From Hetaerina americana (taxonomy: Eukaryota; Arthropoda; Insecta; Odonata; Calopterygidae), in contig JAKTNV010000003.1 in the NCBI GenBank assembly GCA_022747635.1, positions 53,492,569 to 53,556,568 on the forward strand: a stretch of 64,000 nt of DNA, read 5' to 3'. The position numbers were made by a program, and so were the translations under genes. How positions within the stretch are numbered: the first letter of the stretch is position 1; every line of letters begins with the position of its first letter. The notes beneath the pieces are model-generated. The model had not been told where the DNA came from. It searched no databases and saw only the letters and a list, made by a program, of their open reading frames with translations. Shown here piece by piece: positions 12,392 through 24,747 of this stretch.

Positions 12392-12500
12392 CCACAACAT
12401 CATCCACATAAACACCCCGTGATCCACTCAACATGTGTTTGACAGGGGGTGTAAGTATCAGGTAGCAAGGGTAAGGGATAAGAGAGAAAAGAGTTAGGAA
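12392..12500 (-). mobile_element. LINE 3'-end fragment, variant hairpin class
   Basis: Reads CATCCACATAAACACCCCGTG then GACAGGGGGTGTAAG on the plus strand, giving outer arms ACACCCC/GGGGTGT. It is related to 7981-8095 and 60372-60480. Confidence 0.6.
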
Positions 12501-12590
12501 ATACCACTGGCTAACACCATAATAAGACAGGTCACGCGGAACTGCAAAGCAAGAAGCGGAAAATTCTATTAATCCATGGCAATGAACTCT

Positions 12591-12592
<2 letters not shown>

Positions 12593-12643
<51 letters not shown>

Positions 12644-12672
12644 CTATATATATATATTTCTATATATATATA
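12593..12672. repeat. (TA)n microsatellite with TTTC interruptions
   Basis: TA dinucleotides interrupted twice by TTTC, with no adjacent element recognised. Confidence 0.9.
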
Positions 12673-13650
12673 AAGTCGATTAATGTGTATTAATTAATAT
12701 TTAATTCAAGCTAACATTTCTTATACCATTCCGATACATTGCCTCCATAGGAAGTGTAACTACCCATTGGCAGGAGTCACCATTTCTCTTTATAAGCTCT
12801 CACTTGATAAATTATTTAGTTTTTTCTTGCTTTATGCCCAACATTTCCTGCTTCTTCATCAATCGTGTTGTTTACTTATGTACTTTTTCCACCCATTAAA
12901 GGTATTCTCTTACAACGAAGGAATGGACATTAAAGCAGTGTAAACTGATTGACTGATGATTTGGGAACAAGCTGAACGACTTGCCGATATATAATTGCTA
13001 TTGTGAGATGCCTACATGTGCAACCATTATTATTACATTCTCGAAACCTCGATGCAAAAATCCTAAATTTATACAAGGTAAATGAAAATAAACAAGAAAG
13101 AAAGTCACTAGCCCGAATGCTTTAGATAAAACAGGACACTGTGTCTAAATAAAATTCCATGGAAAATTACATTAGGTTTTAATCCTACCCAGGAAAATGG
13201 GCAGGAATGGTGGGAAATCATTGAACCAGCCATTCGACATTATAATTAGGTGGTAAGCCACACAAGGCAACCAGTCCCATACACGTCTCTTCATTCCCTC
13301 ATATCTCATTGCGACTTCGTCTTCATCATATACTATGCTTCTCGTTATTTATTCTTCACCTTCCTCGTCCATACCTCTTCCCTTCTTTGGTTCCTTCCAT
13401 ACAGGTCTTCAGAATACCAGTGTGACTCAGAATGCGCCCAATTAGTCTCCCTCTTCTCACCAGTGCCTTGAATAGGCATCCACCTAAACTAACTCTTCGA
13501 AGGACTTCCTCATTTGACACATTTACGTCATACACTGCGAGCTACCACGAGGGAAACCCTGGCCATGTTCATTTCATTATTCTCAAGCAGTTATAAGGCT
13601 ATGTAAATGCAAAGCTACAAGAAGCAGGACTCAGACGAAGGAAATTGCAT
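12673..13650. other. A+T-rich stretch, no gene seen
   Basis: A 73-codon plus frame at 13250 is the longest and has no motif. Nothing else is identifiable. Confidence 0.5.
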
Positions 13651-13651
13651 C

Positions 13652-13915
13652 GCGCTACATCTACATCTACATCTACTCAATACCCCGCAAGCCGCCGCAA
13701 GGGCGTGTGGCGGGGGGTGCTAGGACACCACCCATAATTTAGAAAAGAAAAATAATTAAAAAAAAAATCGCATGCAATAACGACAAAATCATATATAAAA
13801 AAAAACATGGCATACATTCATGCATGAACACTTACACCCCACACACATGCAAACACTCAAACTACCAACTAACATACACATGCACCTGAAAGTATACCTA
13901 ACAACGCTACGATCT
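13652..13915 (-). mobile_element. LINE subfamily B, 5'-truncated 3' end
   Basis: The reversed tail CTACATCTACATCTACAT is followed by the terminal hairpin (ACCCCGC...GCGGGGGGT), GGACACCACCCATAATTTAG, and then ACTAACATACACATGCACC and GAAAGTATACCTAACA. The last block is nearly identical to that at 32980-33005. No coding part is kept. Confidence 0.85.
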
Positions 13916-14088
13916 AAAATGTACAGCTTACTCCGGAAGCCTCCGCGAGGGGATTAGGTGAATAATCATTTGAGTTATTTATGATCAACGGCACTACGTA
14001 TCATACTTTCGGGAAGCTCAAATTATCATGCCTGATGTTTTCTACTGTCGCGGTCACGAACTACGCTAGGGAAAAATGATTACTCATA

Positions 14089-14142
14089 TCTATTTCTACA
14101 CCATACCTCGCAAGGGCGAGAAGTGGGAGGTATTAGGACACA
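14089..14142 (-). mobile_element. Short decayed LINE tail
   Basis: CTATTTCTACACCATACCTCG and AAGTGGGAGGTATTAGGACAC retain the tail, hairpin remnants and downstream block order seen in other LINE tails, with a shortened hairpin. Confidence 0.5.
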
Positions 14143-14244
14143 AACCATGTACATGTATCTGCACACTATCATCATTGCATCCGATCTTGCACGGAGGAAT
14201 TACATCGTACTTTTTCTGAAGGGACCCTAAAGAATCTAAAATTC

Positions 14245-14643
14245 GACCAATCGTAGAGATGGAAAATTTAACGATGAGAAAGTGAAGGAGACGTGCTATT
14301 TTACTTTAGTAAGACCTCGAATAGAGTATGACTACAGAATTGAAGAAGGCAGAAAGAAAGGTCGCCAGATTTGTGAAAAATTCGTACGAAACAACACAAA
14401 GCGCAACATTTTTAATACAAGATCTGGGATGGGAACCCTTATGTATAACAAGCCTCAGGGGAAGATTGAACCTATTGCAACTATACCAATCGTGTGGTTT
14501 TGCATCCAACATAGATGTTATGCAGCCCCCCAATTTCATAGGCAGGGCTGACAGTCATCCAAATAATAAGGGAGACTGCCGAACGGATAGATGTAGTATG
14601 ACTGGTAACCTAACACCGCCTGCCACACGTCCTAGCGACGGCT
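14245..14643 (+). pseudogene. LINE reverse-transcriptase C-terminal fragment
   Basis: The first part (from about 14282) translates to KETCYFTLVRPRIEY. After a frameshift, a second frame continues with KAERKVARFVKNSYETTQS, then DLGWEPL and LRGRLNLLQLYQS. These match the conserved region downstream of the catalytic domain seen at 58102-58497 (LVRPHLEYA, RRAARFVKKSYDKTQS, DLGWESL). It ends at CTAACACCGCCTGCCACACG, a terminal hairpin remnant, directly abutting a reversed LINE tail at 14648. Frameshifted and 5'-truncated. Confidence 0.75.
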
Positions 14644-14647
14644 AACG

Positions 14648-14850
14648 AGATACATCTATATTTACACAATACGCTGCAAACTGCCGCAAGGGTGTGTGGT
14701 GGGGGTGCTAAGAGACCACCCGTAATATAGAAGACAAGTACATGCCAAACCAACAAAAAATGCTAATGCACACCCATACGGACGTATAGATTAATTCAAA
14801 ACTTTGAACGTACACCACCATATGAACAATTCAAAGATGTATGCCTAAAC
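14648..14850 (-). mobile_element. LINE subfamily B tail fragment
   Basis: GATACATCTATATTTACACA and the hairpin CGCTGCAAACTGCCGCAAGG are followed by GAGACCACCCGTAATATAG. The 3' tail lies at low coordinates, so the copy points to the minus strand. It sits head-to-head against the preceding plus-strand fragment. Confidence 0.7.
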
Positions 14851-14861
14851 TAATCCTTCTG

Positions 14862-14935
14862 CGTGTATGGCTGGTGCCCTAACACCCCCCGCTACACGTC
14901 CATCGATGACTTGCGGGCGGTTGTGGGAATGTATG
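14862..14935 (+). mobile_element. Decayed LINE tail
   Basis: GGTGCCCTAACACCCCCCGC and GACTTGCGGGCGG keep the block order of the plus-orientation terminal hairpin, but the final (TGTAGA)n is eroded. Confidence 0.6.
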
Positions 14936-17040
14936 TTCATAAAATTAGTTTTTTCTGTGTAGGTCTAACAAACACTCGACGTTGTAATTAAAAGTGCTCC
15001 ATACGGAGAAAACAGGAAAATGATGCAATAAGTAACTTTCTTGAAGACGGGATGACCCAATGAATCGTATTGAGAACCCAATTCGTCCATCGCCTGCGTA
15101 CGTGACAGAGATCAGAAAAGAGCTCGTCGGATGGGAATGGGGACGAGGCAGGAAAACTTTATGTTTGTTAACGCGGAAAGAATATACGTCCATGTGGGTT
15201 CAAAGGTTTTGCTATGACTCGCCACGATGCTTTCCATTGCATTCCCGTCCCCACGCCGCACTCATTCCAGACTCACACGGCTTTGAACGGCCTCGAGTTG
15301 GCTGGAGATGGGATGTGGGAAATATTTCCTGGGTACAGGGCCGCTCCCTCTACGGGGTAGGGAGAGAGAGAGAGGATCTCCTGGGTGGTTTGGTAACGGG
15401 GCTGTAATGAGATCGGGCTATGCCCTAGACAGGATCCTTCGCCTCCCCTCGCCCGCAGTTACCACATTGCAACAGCCAAGCCATGGTTGCAAGCACGGAT
15501 CACCGACGCGAAGTTATCTAACATAAACAAGGAAAGGAAGGTAGGTAGGTATACACACGAACACGTATCTCCAGCGAAATACTCGCTCAACGAAATGGAC
15601 GCAGCATTTATTTTATTAGGTCACGCTGATACAGATATTTCGAGCCGAGTGATGAAAGCTGCAAATAAACATCTTATCGCCGTACTTTTGACTCTCACGG
15701 TTGAAAGAAAAACTAAGCTGGGGCATATGCGGTCCCTAATTGAAAGAAATAAAAAAAAACACAATTATCCATGCAGCTCGATCCCGTCACCGCAAAATAA
15801 CGTTCCCCTCGCGCGGGTTCGTAATTAAGAGAAAAACTTACGAGGCTTCCCCGCCAACCGGTGGCCCGTTTCGACGCAATGTAGCCTCTTACGATTAAAG
15901 AGACCGGTGCAACGACCCAGGATCCAGGAGAAAGGGTTGCGCAGAGTGGGGAGTATGATGAGGGAAGGTATTCCGATGAGGGAGAGGGGGCGGGACGTAG
16001 AAGTCCCGCGGGAGGAGTGCACAGGGAGGAGGGGGCGTGGGAGGGTAAATAAGCCTGATGGAAACCTCAAGAGAATGGAGGGAGGAGGGCGAGAGTGGGA
16101 AAAGGGGCGGGGGAGGAAAGTTGGAGAGGTGGTGGGGGAGCGGGGGCAACAACACGGGGAAAGAGATACGGGAGTTACGTTGGCTTCGCCGAGGGAGGCG
16201 AGGAGGTAGAGGTGGGGCAGAAGACTTGACCGAGCTTGTGTACAAATGGACACCTAGAAGACGAAAGAATAAAGAGAGAAACATTCCATTCTTCTCCCGA
16301 GATATGGGAAAGGCTCTCTCGAACGCTGAAGGAAGAGTCGCGTTTTGAACGTTCGCCAATTCCGCAAAGAGGACGTGAGCTGACGCCGGAGTCTGATGTG
16401 TACATAATGTTGACATCCTGTGGAGGTGCGGCTGGTTGAATGCGCGCACAGAGCGCAAACACGCCCGCCCTGTTAGCACAGAGCCACGGGGCGTGGGGAA
16501 CAGTTTAGGACTGAACGAGCATTCTCCCCCGGGCGGCTGTAATTGATTTGGTATATTGGCCGATCGATCGGAAAACACTGGTGCCGAGTCTTCCACACGA
16601 TGATTCGACAGTTTCCATAATCATTGCTTGATTTAAAAATCACTTTATGAGGAAGATCGTAACATACAAACGCCGTTAAGCAGAATGACAAGTGATTGGT
16701 GCAACTTTGAGTTGATTTATTTGGCGGCTCATTTCACACTCGATTTGGGACGATTGCTTCAGATGTAGCTGCTGCGTGATTAGCTTCATATACTTTTATT
16801 CTGTTCTTCACACTTCACAATTCCATACGACACGCTTAGTTTTCTTTTGACGCTCTGAAAACTGTCACAGGAACATGTCTTCTCCACAGCAGTTAATGAT
16901 ACCAAAACACATCGTAGCGGTAGTAGAATTAGGAAGAAGACGGTTGTGAGTAGACAACTACGATAAATTCGCATGTCTCCCAATTAATTAAAAATATATG
17001 ATAGTAATCAGGTCGGCAGGCAAAAAAACATCAGGTTCAT
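14936..17040. other. Unique DNA with GC-rich purine patch
   Basis: From 15840 to 16540 the plus strand is rich in GGGAGG and CpG. A 233-codon minus-strand frame (15895-16596) and its overlapping frames are proline/serine-rich low complexity. A splice donor-like ACTTAC (minus GTAAGT) sits at 15836-15841 at the edge of the patch. A minus-strand non-coding first exon is conceivable but not demonstrable. Confidence 0.4.
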
Positions 17041-17125
17041 TTATCGATATTTTCGGCCCGAGGACGTCGGGGTAACCTTCTTGTCTGCTAGATCGGGGGC
17101 CTCGGGCTCGAATCCGGCATCCGCA
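17041..17125 (+). mobile_element. tRNA-like SINE head, same class as 40338
   Basis: TCGGGGTAACCTTCTTGTCTG and a B-box-like GGCTCGAATCC align with the head of the SINE at 40338-40555 (GCGGGGTAACGTCCTCGTCTG, GGTTCGATTCC). Only the head remains. It joins an oppositely oriented SINE at 17126. Confidence 0.65.
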
Positions 17126-17345
17126 GATTTTTCTTAACCCGGCGTCGGCATTAGCCTACTCTTCACGAAAGTCCGCAATTTAACGTCCCGTCTGACGGAC
17201 GGCGTACTCACCCAAAGTGCCCTCCACAAAGCACCTCAAGTAGGGATCGTGATACCCCTGAAAAATATCTCCCGTCTCCAGGATTAGAACCCGGGCCCTC
17301 TCAGTGGGAAGCCAGTACGTTAGCCACCTCACTATCCCAATCTTT
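17126..17345 (-). mobile_element. tRNA-derived SINE (CTA-tail class), partial
   Basis: CCCGGCGTCGGCATTAGCC, CGTCCCGTCTGACGGACGGC, GTGCCCTCCACAAAGCACC and the reversed B-box GGATTAGAACCCGGGCCCT correspond in order to the SINE copies at 55711-56028 (minus) and 57731-58040 (plus). The 3' tail portion (CTCCACCCTTCATCC onward) is missing. Confidence 0.8.
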
Positions 17346-19255
17346 TGAAAACAAAATGACGAAGTTTAAATCACTTTTCCGGATGTAATTCAACGCACTA
17401 TAATGCTGTGTGCCGCTGCACGAAGGGGATTCAACATAAATGGAATATAATACAAGGAAGGGCTAAATAAAAATGTCAAAGTACGCCTACGGAAATATGC
17501 TGGGTCGTGAATATTAACGACCTTAATTTCTGCCAATATGGACTTGCCGCTCAAAAAGGATAGTCCTTCCAGTGGCCTCATTGCTTAGTGAGCAAGTGAT
17601 TTGACGCCGGAGGATATTATATCCACAACTAGTACAACCAAGGGGAGGGCAAACAAAAAAAATCTCGTTCAACTCCTGTGGTGCTTCTCATTCCCACCTC
17701 CCCCTCGAGCTAACCACTCCCATTTCGGCTGGGAGTCGAGCGGCGGGGGACGACCCAGGGAGATGTCAAAACACAGTTTACGACCCATTTGCCACCGTGC
17801 AAACAAGTGCCCAGAGAAGGGTGTCAGTACGGAGAGCCCTTAATCGCTTATCTCCCCTCTGCCCCCTGCCCCCAAAAAATCTCACTTATTAAAGTCCACA
17901 AGTGCCCCTTCACTCAACCAAGAGTGGGCCGCCGGTGTGAATTAATAACCTCTTGAGACGACGATGACGAGTCTGAGTGGGGTGGGAAGGGAAAATAATG
18001 ACGTACTTTGTGAAGATAATGAAATAACACAACGAGGACATGCCTTTTAAGTTGAAATAAAACGCTTTGCCGTCTTTGGAGACCACGAGTAGACACGAAC
18101 AAAACTCCGAGGCGGGGTTTGCTCCGTCGACCGCGAGAAACCCGCGGCTGCTACGAACTCGTAATGATCTCAACGACGGGTGAGAAGAAACAATCAGGAT
18201 CCGATCTACCTTCTCCCCTCGCTCGACTCCCTTCAGAGCCTCCTCTTAACCTTCGCAAGTGCCGAAAATGCCGCGAAGAGACAAAGGTACACTCCATCCA
18301 CGCCGTAAGAACCGCCAATCCCCAGGTCTGGAGGGTGAGACGTCTTTTTTTTCATTTTAGTCATTCGCAGTCTGGGATGGATGGTAGAAGGAAGGGGGGC
18401 GTGCATGTGTGGGGCGGGGGAATTGATACGCTCAGGAAAACGGCGAGACCACTTCAGACGGCAGAAAACCGGTCCTCGGGTCGCATTCCCCCAACTACCC
18501 TCCCGCCGTCTCATTCCCTGGGATGCCCTCCTCTGCGCCCCTCCTTCCACCCGCGAGACCAACCCCTTCGTGGCACATAAGGGGGATGCCAGAGGTTCGA
18601 CCGACAGCCGCCACGGACGGCTTTGCAGACTGGGAACGATCTCGACCCCACACACTCGAGGTGCCCACAAGGATACCCTATTTCTCGCCCTTTCCCTCTC
18701 TCTTGGCAAGAAGATGGGTCATGGGCTGCGTGTGGGCCTGGAAAGGAAATGGATGGAGGGTGAGGGTGGGACTGAGGACTCTCCCCTCCCCCCCCCCCAC
18801 CAACTCTGTTAACCCCGGTATATCACAGGTGACGTCGGACTGGTCTGACCTCGAGTCCCTCCTTAATGCCTAGCCGAAGATTTGCCGACGGTGGGATCTT
18901 TGGCTCCGAATGTGCCCGGAATCGTCTAAGAGGAAGCCTCCGCGGCCAATGTGGACTAATTGACCGATCGTGACAATACAGAGGACATTAGCCCATTATG
19001 AAAAAAAACAAATTTTAAAAGGAAATTATATTATTAATTTCTAACAGTCTTGTGTTCTCATTCATCAGGTACATCATCATTCCTACATTTGAAGCAAAAA
19101 ATAATAAAAATTGTTATCAGGTTCCACAAATTTATTTATCAAATTTCAATCCTTCATTAGACAGTTTTACCCCAAACACTGGCAACATCTATTGGTGATG
19201 AAAAAAGTTTAAACCGAATCAGATACCTATCATCTATAAAACCATAAACACAGTA
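17346..19255. other. Unique DNA with GC-rich patch
   Basis: About 18090-18830 is GC- and CpG-rich, with overlapping long frames on both strands (153, 158 and 143 codons) that look like compositional artefacts. Elsewhere it is A+T-rich and unremarkable. Confidence 0.45.
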
Positions 19256-19259
19256 ATCA

Positions 19260-19385
19260 ACCCGAGGGTCGGTTTGGTAGGTGATGGTAGAGTTCAGCCA
19301 GTACTAAGCCCGACGGCGTGTGAAATTCGCACATCAGGGTAGTGGGGCCAGTCCTTTTCCCTGTGCTGGTTATAGTTCCCCAGGA
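19260..19385. mobile_element. SINE body fragment (34600 class)
   Basis: GAGGGTCGGTTTGG, AGTTCAGCCAGTACTAAGCCC and GTGTGAAATTCGCACATCAG align loosely with 34612-34690 (GAAGGTCGGGTTGAAAG, AAGCCCTTGGGCCTGTGAAAT) and with 43062-43150. No tRNA-like head is present. Confidence 0.5.
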
Positions 19386-22135
19386 ATATTTGCGAATGTC
19401 ACAACAATGCTGAAGGGCTGAAATAACATCATGAAGATCAAGTAGTACGTTTACATGCGTTTCATTTTGAAAACCAATCCTGTACGATAATTATTAGATA
19501 ACAAAACAGTTTTGTGGAAGTTTATCCATTATTTCATAATATTTCTTGATGGTCCTTCGAATAAAAATAAACGCTACGATTGGCTAGACGAGTGATTCCA
19601 GCAACTCAAAAATCTCCGCCATCCGCCCAATCCCACATTCTCTAACTCCCTTACTTTTTGCTCGCTTCATGCCGGAAGGGGTGCTGGAGGTTTCACCCAC
19701 TAAGACTAGTTTTTGTAAGAGTTTCCGGGGGCAATTAATCGCAGGCAAGTCGACTACGCAAAACAGAGAAGCTGCCATTTGCACAAGTTCCACCCACGGT
19801 ACATGGTGAGAGGACCTTAAATGGAGTGTTAAATATCATAACTTACGACCCATAAATGTGGCTAATGCTACGTTTTCCACATCGAATTTACGTGATTACC
19901 TTTCTGTCACAAACATTTCCAATGTTTTCTTCCCTCCGAATTGGTTATAATTGAATCCAGATGTCTACAGTATGGCCCTGGGCACCTTTAATAAGCTGCG
20001 ACCATAAGCACAAGCAATTGGTGCAGCAAATGGGACGCTAAAATTTTCTCCATTATCTATCCTATATTTCTGCAATTCCACTGTTCTTCAAGAAAAACGT
20101 CAAAAATTCCAGCACGATTGTGAAATACCACTTTGCCTGTCAATGCTCGTTAACATATGAAAATCGAGATGGGGAGAAAGGGGTGTGCAGGTCATTAACA
20201 CAGCCAGTCGGACTAAGTCTCCAGGTATAGCGTGGAAGAATTCGCAGTCTATGGAGGGCTCCAGAATTCTTAGAATGGGCCTTAGATAACGCATCAGAGT
20301 CAGTCCCATTATCCTTCGGGTGAAACGTAAGTGCGTTAACAATGACGCCAAGGGATGTTTTAATGGCTCTCGATCTGATTCGAAGCCTGGAACCTCGCCT
20401 CTACTTCTCCCATCCCTGTCCTCTGCCCCAACCATTCCTAATGGAGCAAACAAAGCGCCTTCCGAAAATTATTGCTAAAACAAAAGACACAAATTTCGCC
20501 AGAAGGTCCAGGCCTGCGCCATTCCCGGCGCGAGTGCAATAAATCGGATAGTGGCTTCCGGAGACCATAGAAAGAATCGCATCCACAAGCAGAAGGCATG
20601 CTAGTCCCCGACACAAAAGATCTCCTCCCAGTAGGGTTGATGGTGCAAGGATATTTTCTGCGAGAATGAATCTATCCTCTTGCTCTTTCTGGCGGCATAT
20701 GGTTCACCGCTCGTCTCTCCCCCCATCGCCAAAACCAACCTGGAGCGAGAGATTCGCCTCTCACGGGGGCAGCCTTGTTACCCCTTCACCCCACCACTAA
20801 ACCCATTTATATAAGTTTAAAAACCTCCCTACAACCCAGTCCTTGGTCCCGGAACATACCCCTCACCGCCCCTCTACACTCCGCCTCACACAAAGCCTCC
20901 CTTTTTCATTTTGGCGAAGTCTACCCCCCTTCCCCTTCGATTCCGAGGAGTCGTCCCTCTCCCACGGAGAGGAAATGAGGGAACTCCTTTCTCTTTCCCC
21001 CGCGTCCTCCCCTTCCCTCCTCCTTCCACCACCTCCACCCCGGCTTTCCTTCCGTCTCTCCACGCACGCCAACCTACCCCACCAACCCCTCCTGCCCTCC
21101 CAGAGCCGGGTCCCTCTCCCCGCCGACTACGCAGACAGGCTCGGCGGCGGTCAAAACACTTCGCTCGGCTATACCCGCCTCGCTCCATACTCGACCGGCT
21201 TATCGCGCGCGGGGCTGCCCCTCCATCCATTCATGCTGCGCGCGGTGTTGCCACTTCTAATTACAACGCTCCAGCAGTGTAGAAACTCTCTGGGATCCAA
21301 TTAGTCCCGCTTTGGCAAAAAAATTAATGAAAATTCTTTTCGGAAGGAGGGGGAAGGAGAGGAGGCTTCTCCCTGCCCTTTTAAGCATTCGCTATTATAC
21401 TTTCATTTAATTCTGAACAATACGACGAACACGGATTTACGATGTAATTCTCGTCGGAGCACGGTGAACGAATCTGAGGGCGGATGGGGAAGGTAATTGT
21501 TTACATTTTGTATCGATCTTCAAACGGGGAGGCAGGCACCGACGAACGGGTATTTCCCCTTTAAATATGTATTCTATGTATGCTATGAGGCGATTAACAT
21601 ATATCTTCTGCGCATTCTTGCGATTAACATAAATCTTCCGTGACACCATAATAACACTTAACTTTCGTCAATGTTTCGAAGAGTGTGAAATGTAATAAAT
21701 GTTATTTTTTGATAAAATTATTTATCAGCCTCAAAATTCTAGATTTACACGCAATGTACATCAAACCATGTAGAATGGGGTATAAAGTTGTATTAGAATA
21801 ATACAAAGAGATAATAAAATATTGTTCAAGGCATTAGATATGGACTGAGTGACGAGATAAAAGAATGCAAAGATGATTTACTTAGAAACTGAGCGATGAT
21901 TATTTCTGCAACGTCCCTGGAAAGAAAGTGCCAGGTCATTCATTTCCCTTGCGGTCGAGACAGTCGGAGAAAGAGTTTGCTTCCATATGCGAGTGCCGTA
22001 AATTAAAAAATATTTAAAATTAATATCAATGCGTTAATTTTCAACGATCTCAGTAATATGCCAAACACCCACAGTGTCATTTTTCTTCACGTGGTGCTAA
22101 GCTGAAAATATATCAGTACGAGGGAGGAATTGCGA
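19386..22135. other. Unique DNA with pyrimidine-rich GC patch
   Basis: The plus strand from 20690 to 21300 is C/T-rich with CpG. Overlapping plus and minus frames (114-153 codons) here are low complexity. The flanks are A+T-rich without identifiable features. Confidence 0.45.
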
Positions 22136-22137
22136 CG

Positions 22138-22200
22138 ACTACATGTACACAATGCCCCGAAAGCCACATAAAGGGCGTGAGGTGGGAGGTATCAGGGCAT
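22138..22200 (-). mobile_element. Decayed LINE tail
   Basis: ACTACATGTACACAATGCCCCG and AAGGGCGTGAGGTGGGAGGT retain the reversed tail and hairpin order. Confidence 0.55.
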
Positions 22201-22364
22201 CTATGCATTAATTCATAATATATATTATTCAATATTAATTCATGCATTCATTACAATAAACATTTACGAAAATACAAAACTCTTCATGCACATATGCATG
22301 CCGATATAAATCATGCAATATTTCCGTATGATCGACTTAATTATTAAATTTTAGTCTTTAAGCT

Positions 22365-22690
22365 AATGTATTTGGGCGTTAGGGTTCTATTTCGTTATGA
22401 CGGTTTGCCTTGCGAGGGAAAAACGATGACCTGAATCTGTCTGGGACGGTGTTTATCCCTTTACTAATTTTATCACGGTTTACGAATCTACCAACATCAT
22501 ATTCCTCGGCTTGCGAATCGCAACACAACATATTAACGCCAACCGGCAAAGAGGCACGAATCACGAGAGTAACAAACATGTACACATTTTATTATATTTT
22601 CTTTGAATTTATACATTCCCTGCAAGTCACCACCAGAGGTTGTGACAGGGGGTGAATATTTTAATATTAGATAAATGAAACTGATTCGGC
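22365..22690 (-). mobile_element. LINE subfamily D 3' fragments
   Basis: On the minus strand, 22627-22680 has the D-type terminal hairpin with outer arms CCCTG/CAGGG. Next to it, 22379-22585 translates to a segment ending VPDRFRSSFFPRKANRHNE. This resembles the C-terminal DRFKMSFFPRTI block of subfamily D (for example at 54470). The hairpin lies upstream of the coding piece on that strand, so these are probably two fragments or a rearranged copy. Confidence 0.55.
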
Positions 22691-23525
22691 ACATGCCGAG
22701 AGCATAAGGTCATCTACATGTGCTAGAAGATAAAAGGAAAACCAAAAGTGGGAAGGAAGTAGAAAGAAATTGAGATGATTTCAATGAGGGAAAACATATG
22801 CCGACATGAAGAGGATAGCAGGGGGAGCATTAGAAGAGGCATTTGGAACCTATGGTAGTAAAACACCTATGATGATGATTTTTATTGTTAGTTTATACTC
22901 AGATAGGGCTGAGGCACTGGTACGTAAAAGGAAGACTACTTCGGTTGAAAAACCTCTAGGGAGCAATGAACTAACTACGTTACTCCATTCTCCCCCTCTC
23001 CATATCCACAAATCCCCGTTAGTTTGACATATATGTATTAATTAACGATTTTAAGGGAACTATTTTAATTTCAATAAGAATAATAATCGCTTAGTGATAA
23101 AATTCCATGGGGACACGACTCCAAATATTCCTAAGTAACTATTTACTTCAAAGTTAACATATTTATTTTGAACTAACAAATACACAACGGGAGGAATAAA
23201 TCACGTGATTACAGTGCATTTGGAAAACGCCAGTGACAATCAAGAATTAAACTAGTTTCAAGTCAAGAGCTTGCGCAGGATGGTACATGATTAGCACCAA
23301 GTGAGCTACATTGATATAATTCCATTCTTTATTCTCCATGGCCACTAGTTAATTACAGTCGAGGCACGCTTTCAAATATTTACGGATGAGGAAATTTGAT
23401 TGAGCAAGATGCCCAATGAAGAAGAACAGAGAAAGCGCGGTTTTTGCCCGAACAAAAACGATTTGGTAGGATAGAGTTCAGAAATGATTCCAACATATTC
23501 TTTGCACATACATATGTTTTTATAT
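22691..23525. other. A+T-rich stretch, no gene seen
   Basis: Nothing recognisable; short frames without motifs. Confidence 0.55.
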
Positions 23526-23535
23526 AAATAAATAA

Positions 23536-23572
<37 letters not shown>
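23526..23572. repeat. (AAAT)n and (TA)n tract, mariner target
   Basis: AAATAAATAAATAAATA passes into (TA)n, which immediately precedes the left terminus of the mariner copy. TA is also found on its right side (from 24896). Confidence 0.9.
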
Positions 23573-23573
<1 letters not shown>

Positions 23574-23722
23574 TACCTTGAACAAAAAGTTCCCGGAATA
23601 ACCACCGTGTGGTGCTCCCATCGTTCCGATTTGAGTTCTGTTTTTTTGTTAAATTGGTACATCTGTTGTTGATATTCCCTTTCAATCTTAGTGTCATAAC
23701 TTGACATTTGCAAAAGTTACGT
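23573..23722 (+). repeat. Left arm of extended mariner inverted repeat
   Basis: Contains CATCGTTCCGATTTGAG and TTGACATTTGCAAAAGTTAC, both present in reverse complement near the right end (about 24746-24895). It lies in the 5' untranslated leader upstream of the transposase start at 23777. Confidence 0.9.
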
Positions 23723-23776
23723 AGCCAAGAGTACATCTATCTCTGTGTGTGTTGGCGATTTTTTACAATTGCAGAA

Positions 23777-24747
23777 ATGGATTTAAATTTGCAACAACGA
23801 ACTTGTATTAAATTTTGCGTAAAAAACGGATTTAGTGGCGCACGGACGTTGGAAATGTTGGAAAAGTGTTTCGGCAACGATTCTCTAAAATAAAACGGTC
23901 GTTTACCAGTGGCACGAGCGGTTCAGAAGTGGTCGTGAGTCAATCGAAGATGATGAACGCAGTGGCAGACCATCGACATCGAAAGTCGGTGAAAAAATTG
24001 ATAAAGTAAAAGAAATGTTGGTCAAATTAACCATCAGAGAAATAGCGGAGGACTTGAACATTGCCTATGGATCCGCCCAAGACATTGTGGTTAATGATTT
24101 GGGTTTCCGTCGTGTAGCAGCAAAGTTGGTGCCAAAAGACCTCAATTTCATGCAAAAAAGAGACCGTGTTGACGTCGCAAAAGACATGATTTGCGAGGCT
24201 GAATCCGATCCCACATTCATCAAAAGGATCATTACTGGAGACGAGACGTGGGTTTATGAGTACGACACGCAATCCAGACATCAGGCAACTGAATGGCGTT
24301 CACCAAATGAGCCGAGACCAAAAAAACCACGTGGTTTTCAGTCAAAAAAGAAGGCAATGCTGACGGTTTTCATGGATTACAACGGTGTAGTGCATCATGA
24401 ATTTTTGCCAGACAGTAAACAAAGAGTATTATTTGGGCGTTATGAGACGTTTGCGTGAAGCAATTCGCCGAAAGAGACCAGAAATGTGGATTTTGCACCA
24501 TGGAAAACTCGTGGATTTTGCACCATGATAACGCACCGTCGCACAGTGCTATCATTATTCGTAATTTTTTGACGAAAAATGCAACAAATACCATCCAACA
24601 GCCACCGAATTCACCTGATTTGGCTCCCTGTGACTTCTTTCTGTTCAATCGAGTTAAAAAACCATTACGGGGAACGCGTTTTAGCAGCCGAGAGGAAGTA
24701 ATGGAAAAATCGCAGGAAGCACTGATGGACATACCGAAAACCGACCG
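23777..24747 (+). pseudogene. mariner transposase pseudogene
   Basis: Starts MDLNLQQRTCIKFCVKNG, in the paired/helix-turn-helix DNA-binding region. A frameshift near 23885 precedes the part reading YQWHERFRSG and DDERSGRPSTS. Further downstream are the catalytic blocks TGDETWVYEYD, HDNAPSHSA and SPDLAPCDFFLF, spaced as D,D34D and so diagnostic of mariner. Compared with the second copy, nine bases are missing after EMLV, eight bases near FLPD (frameshift), and a stretch around WILHH is duplicated. The C-terminal region containing the usual WHKC block is absent; the frame runs on into the inverted 5' leader. It cannot make an active transposase. Confidence 0.9.

Noticed and set aside
15895..16596. 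233-codon minus frame
   Set aside because: Same reason: polypyrimidine composition gives proline/serine/leucine runs with no motif.
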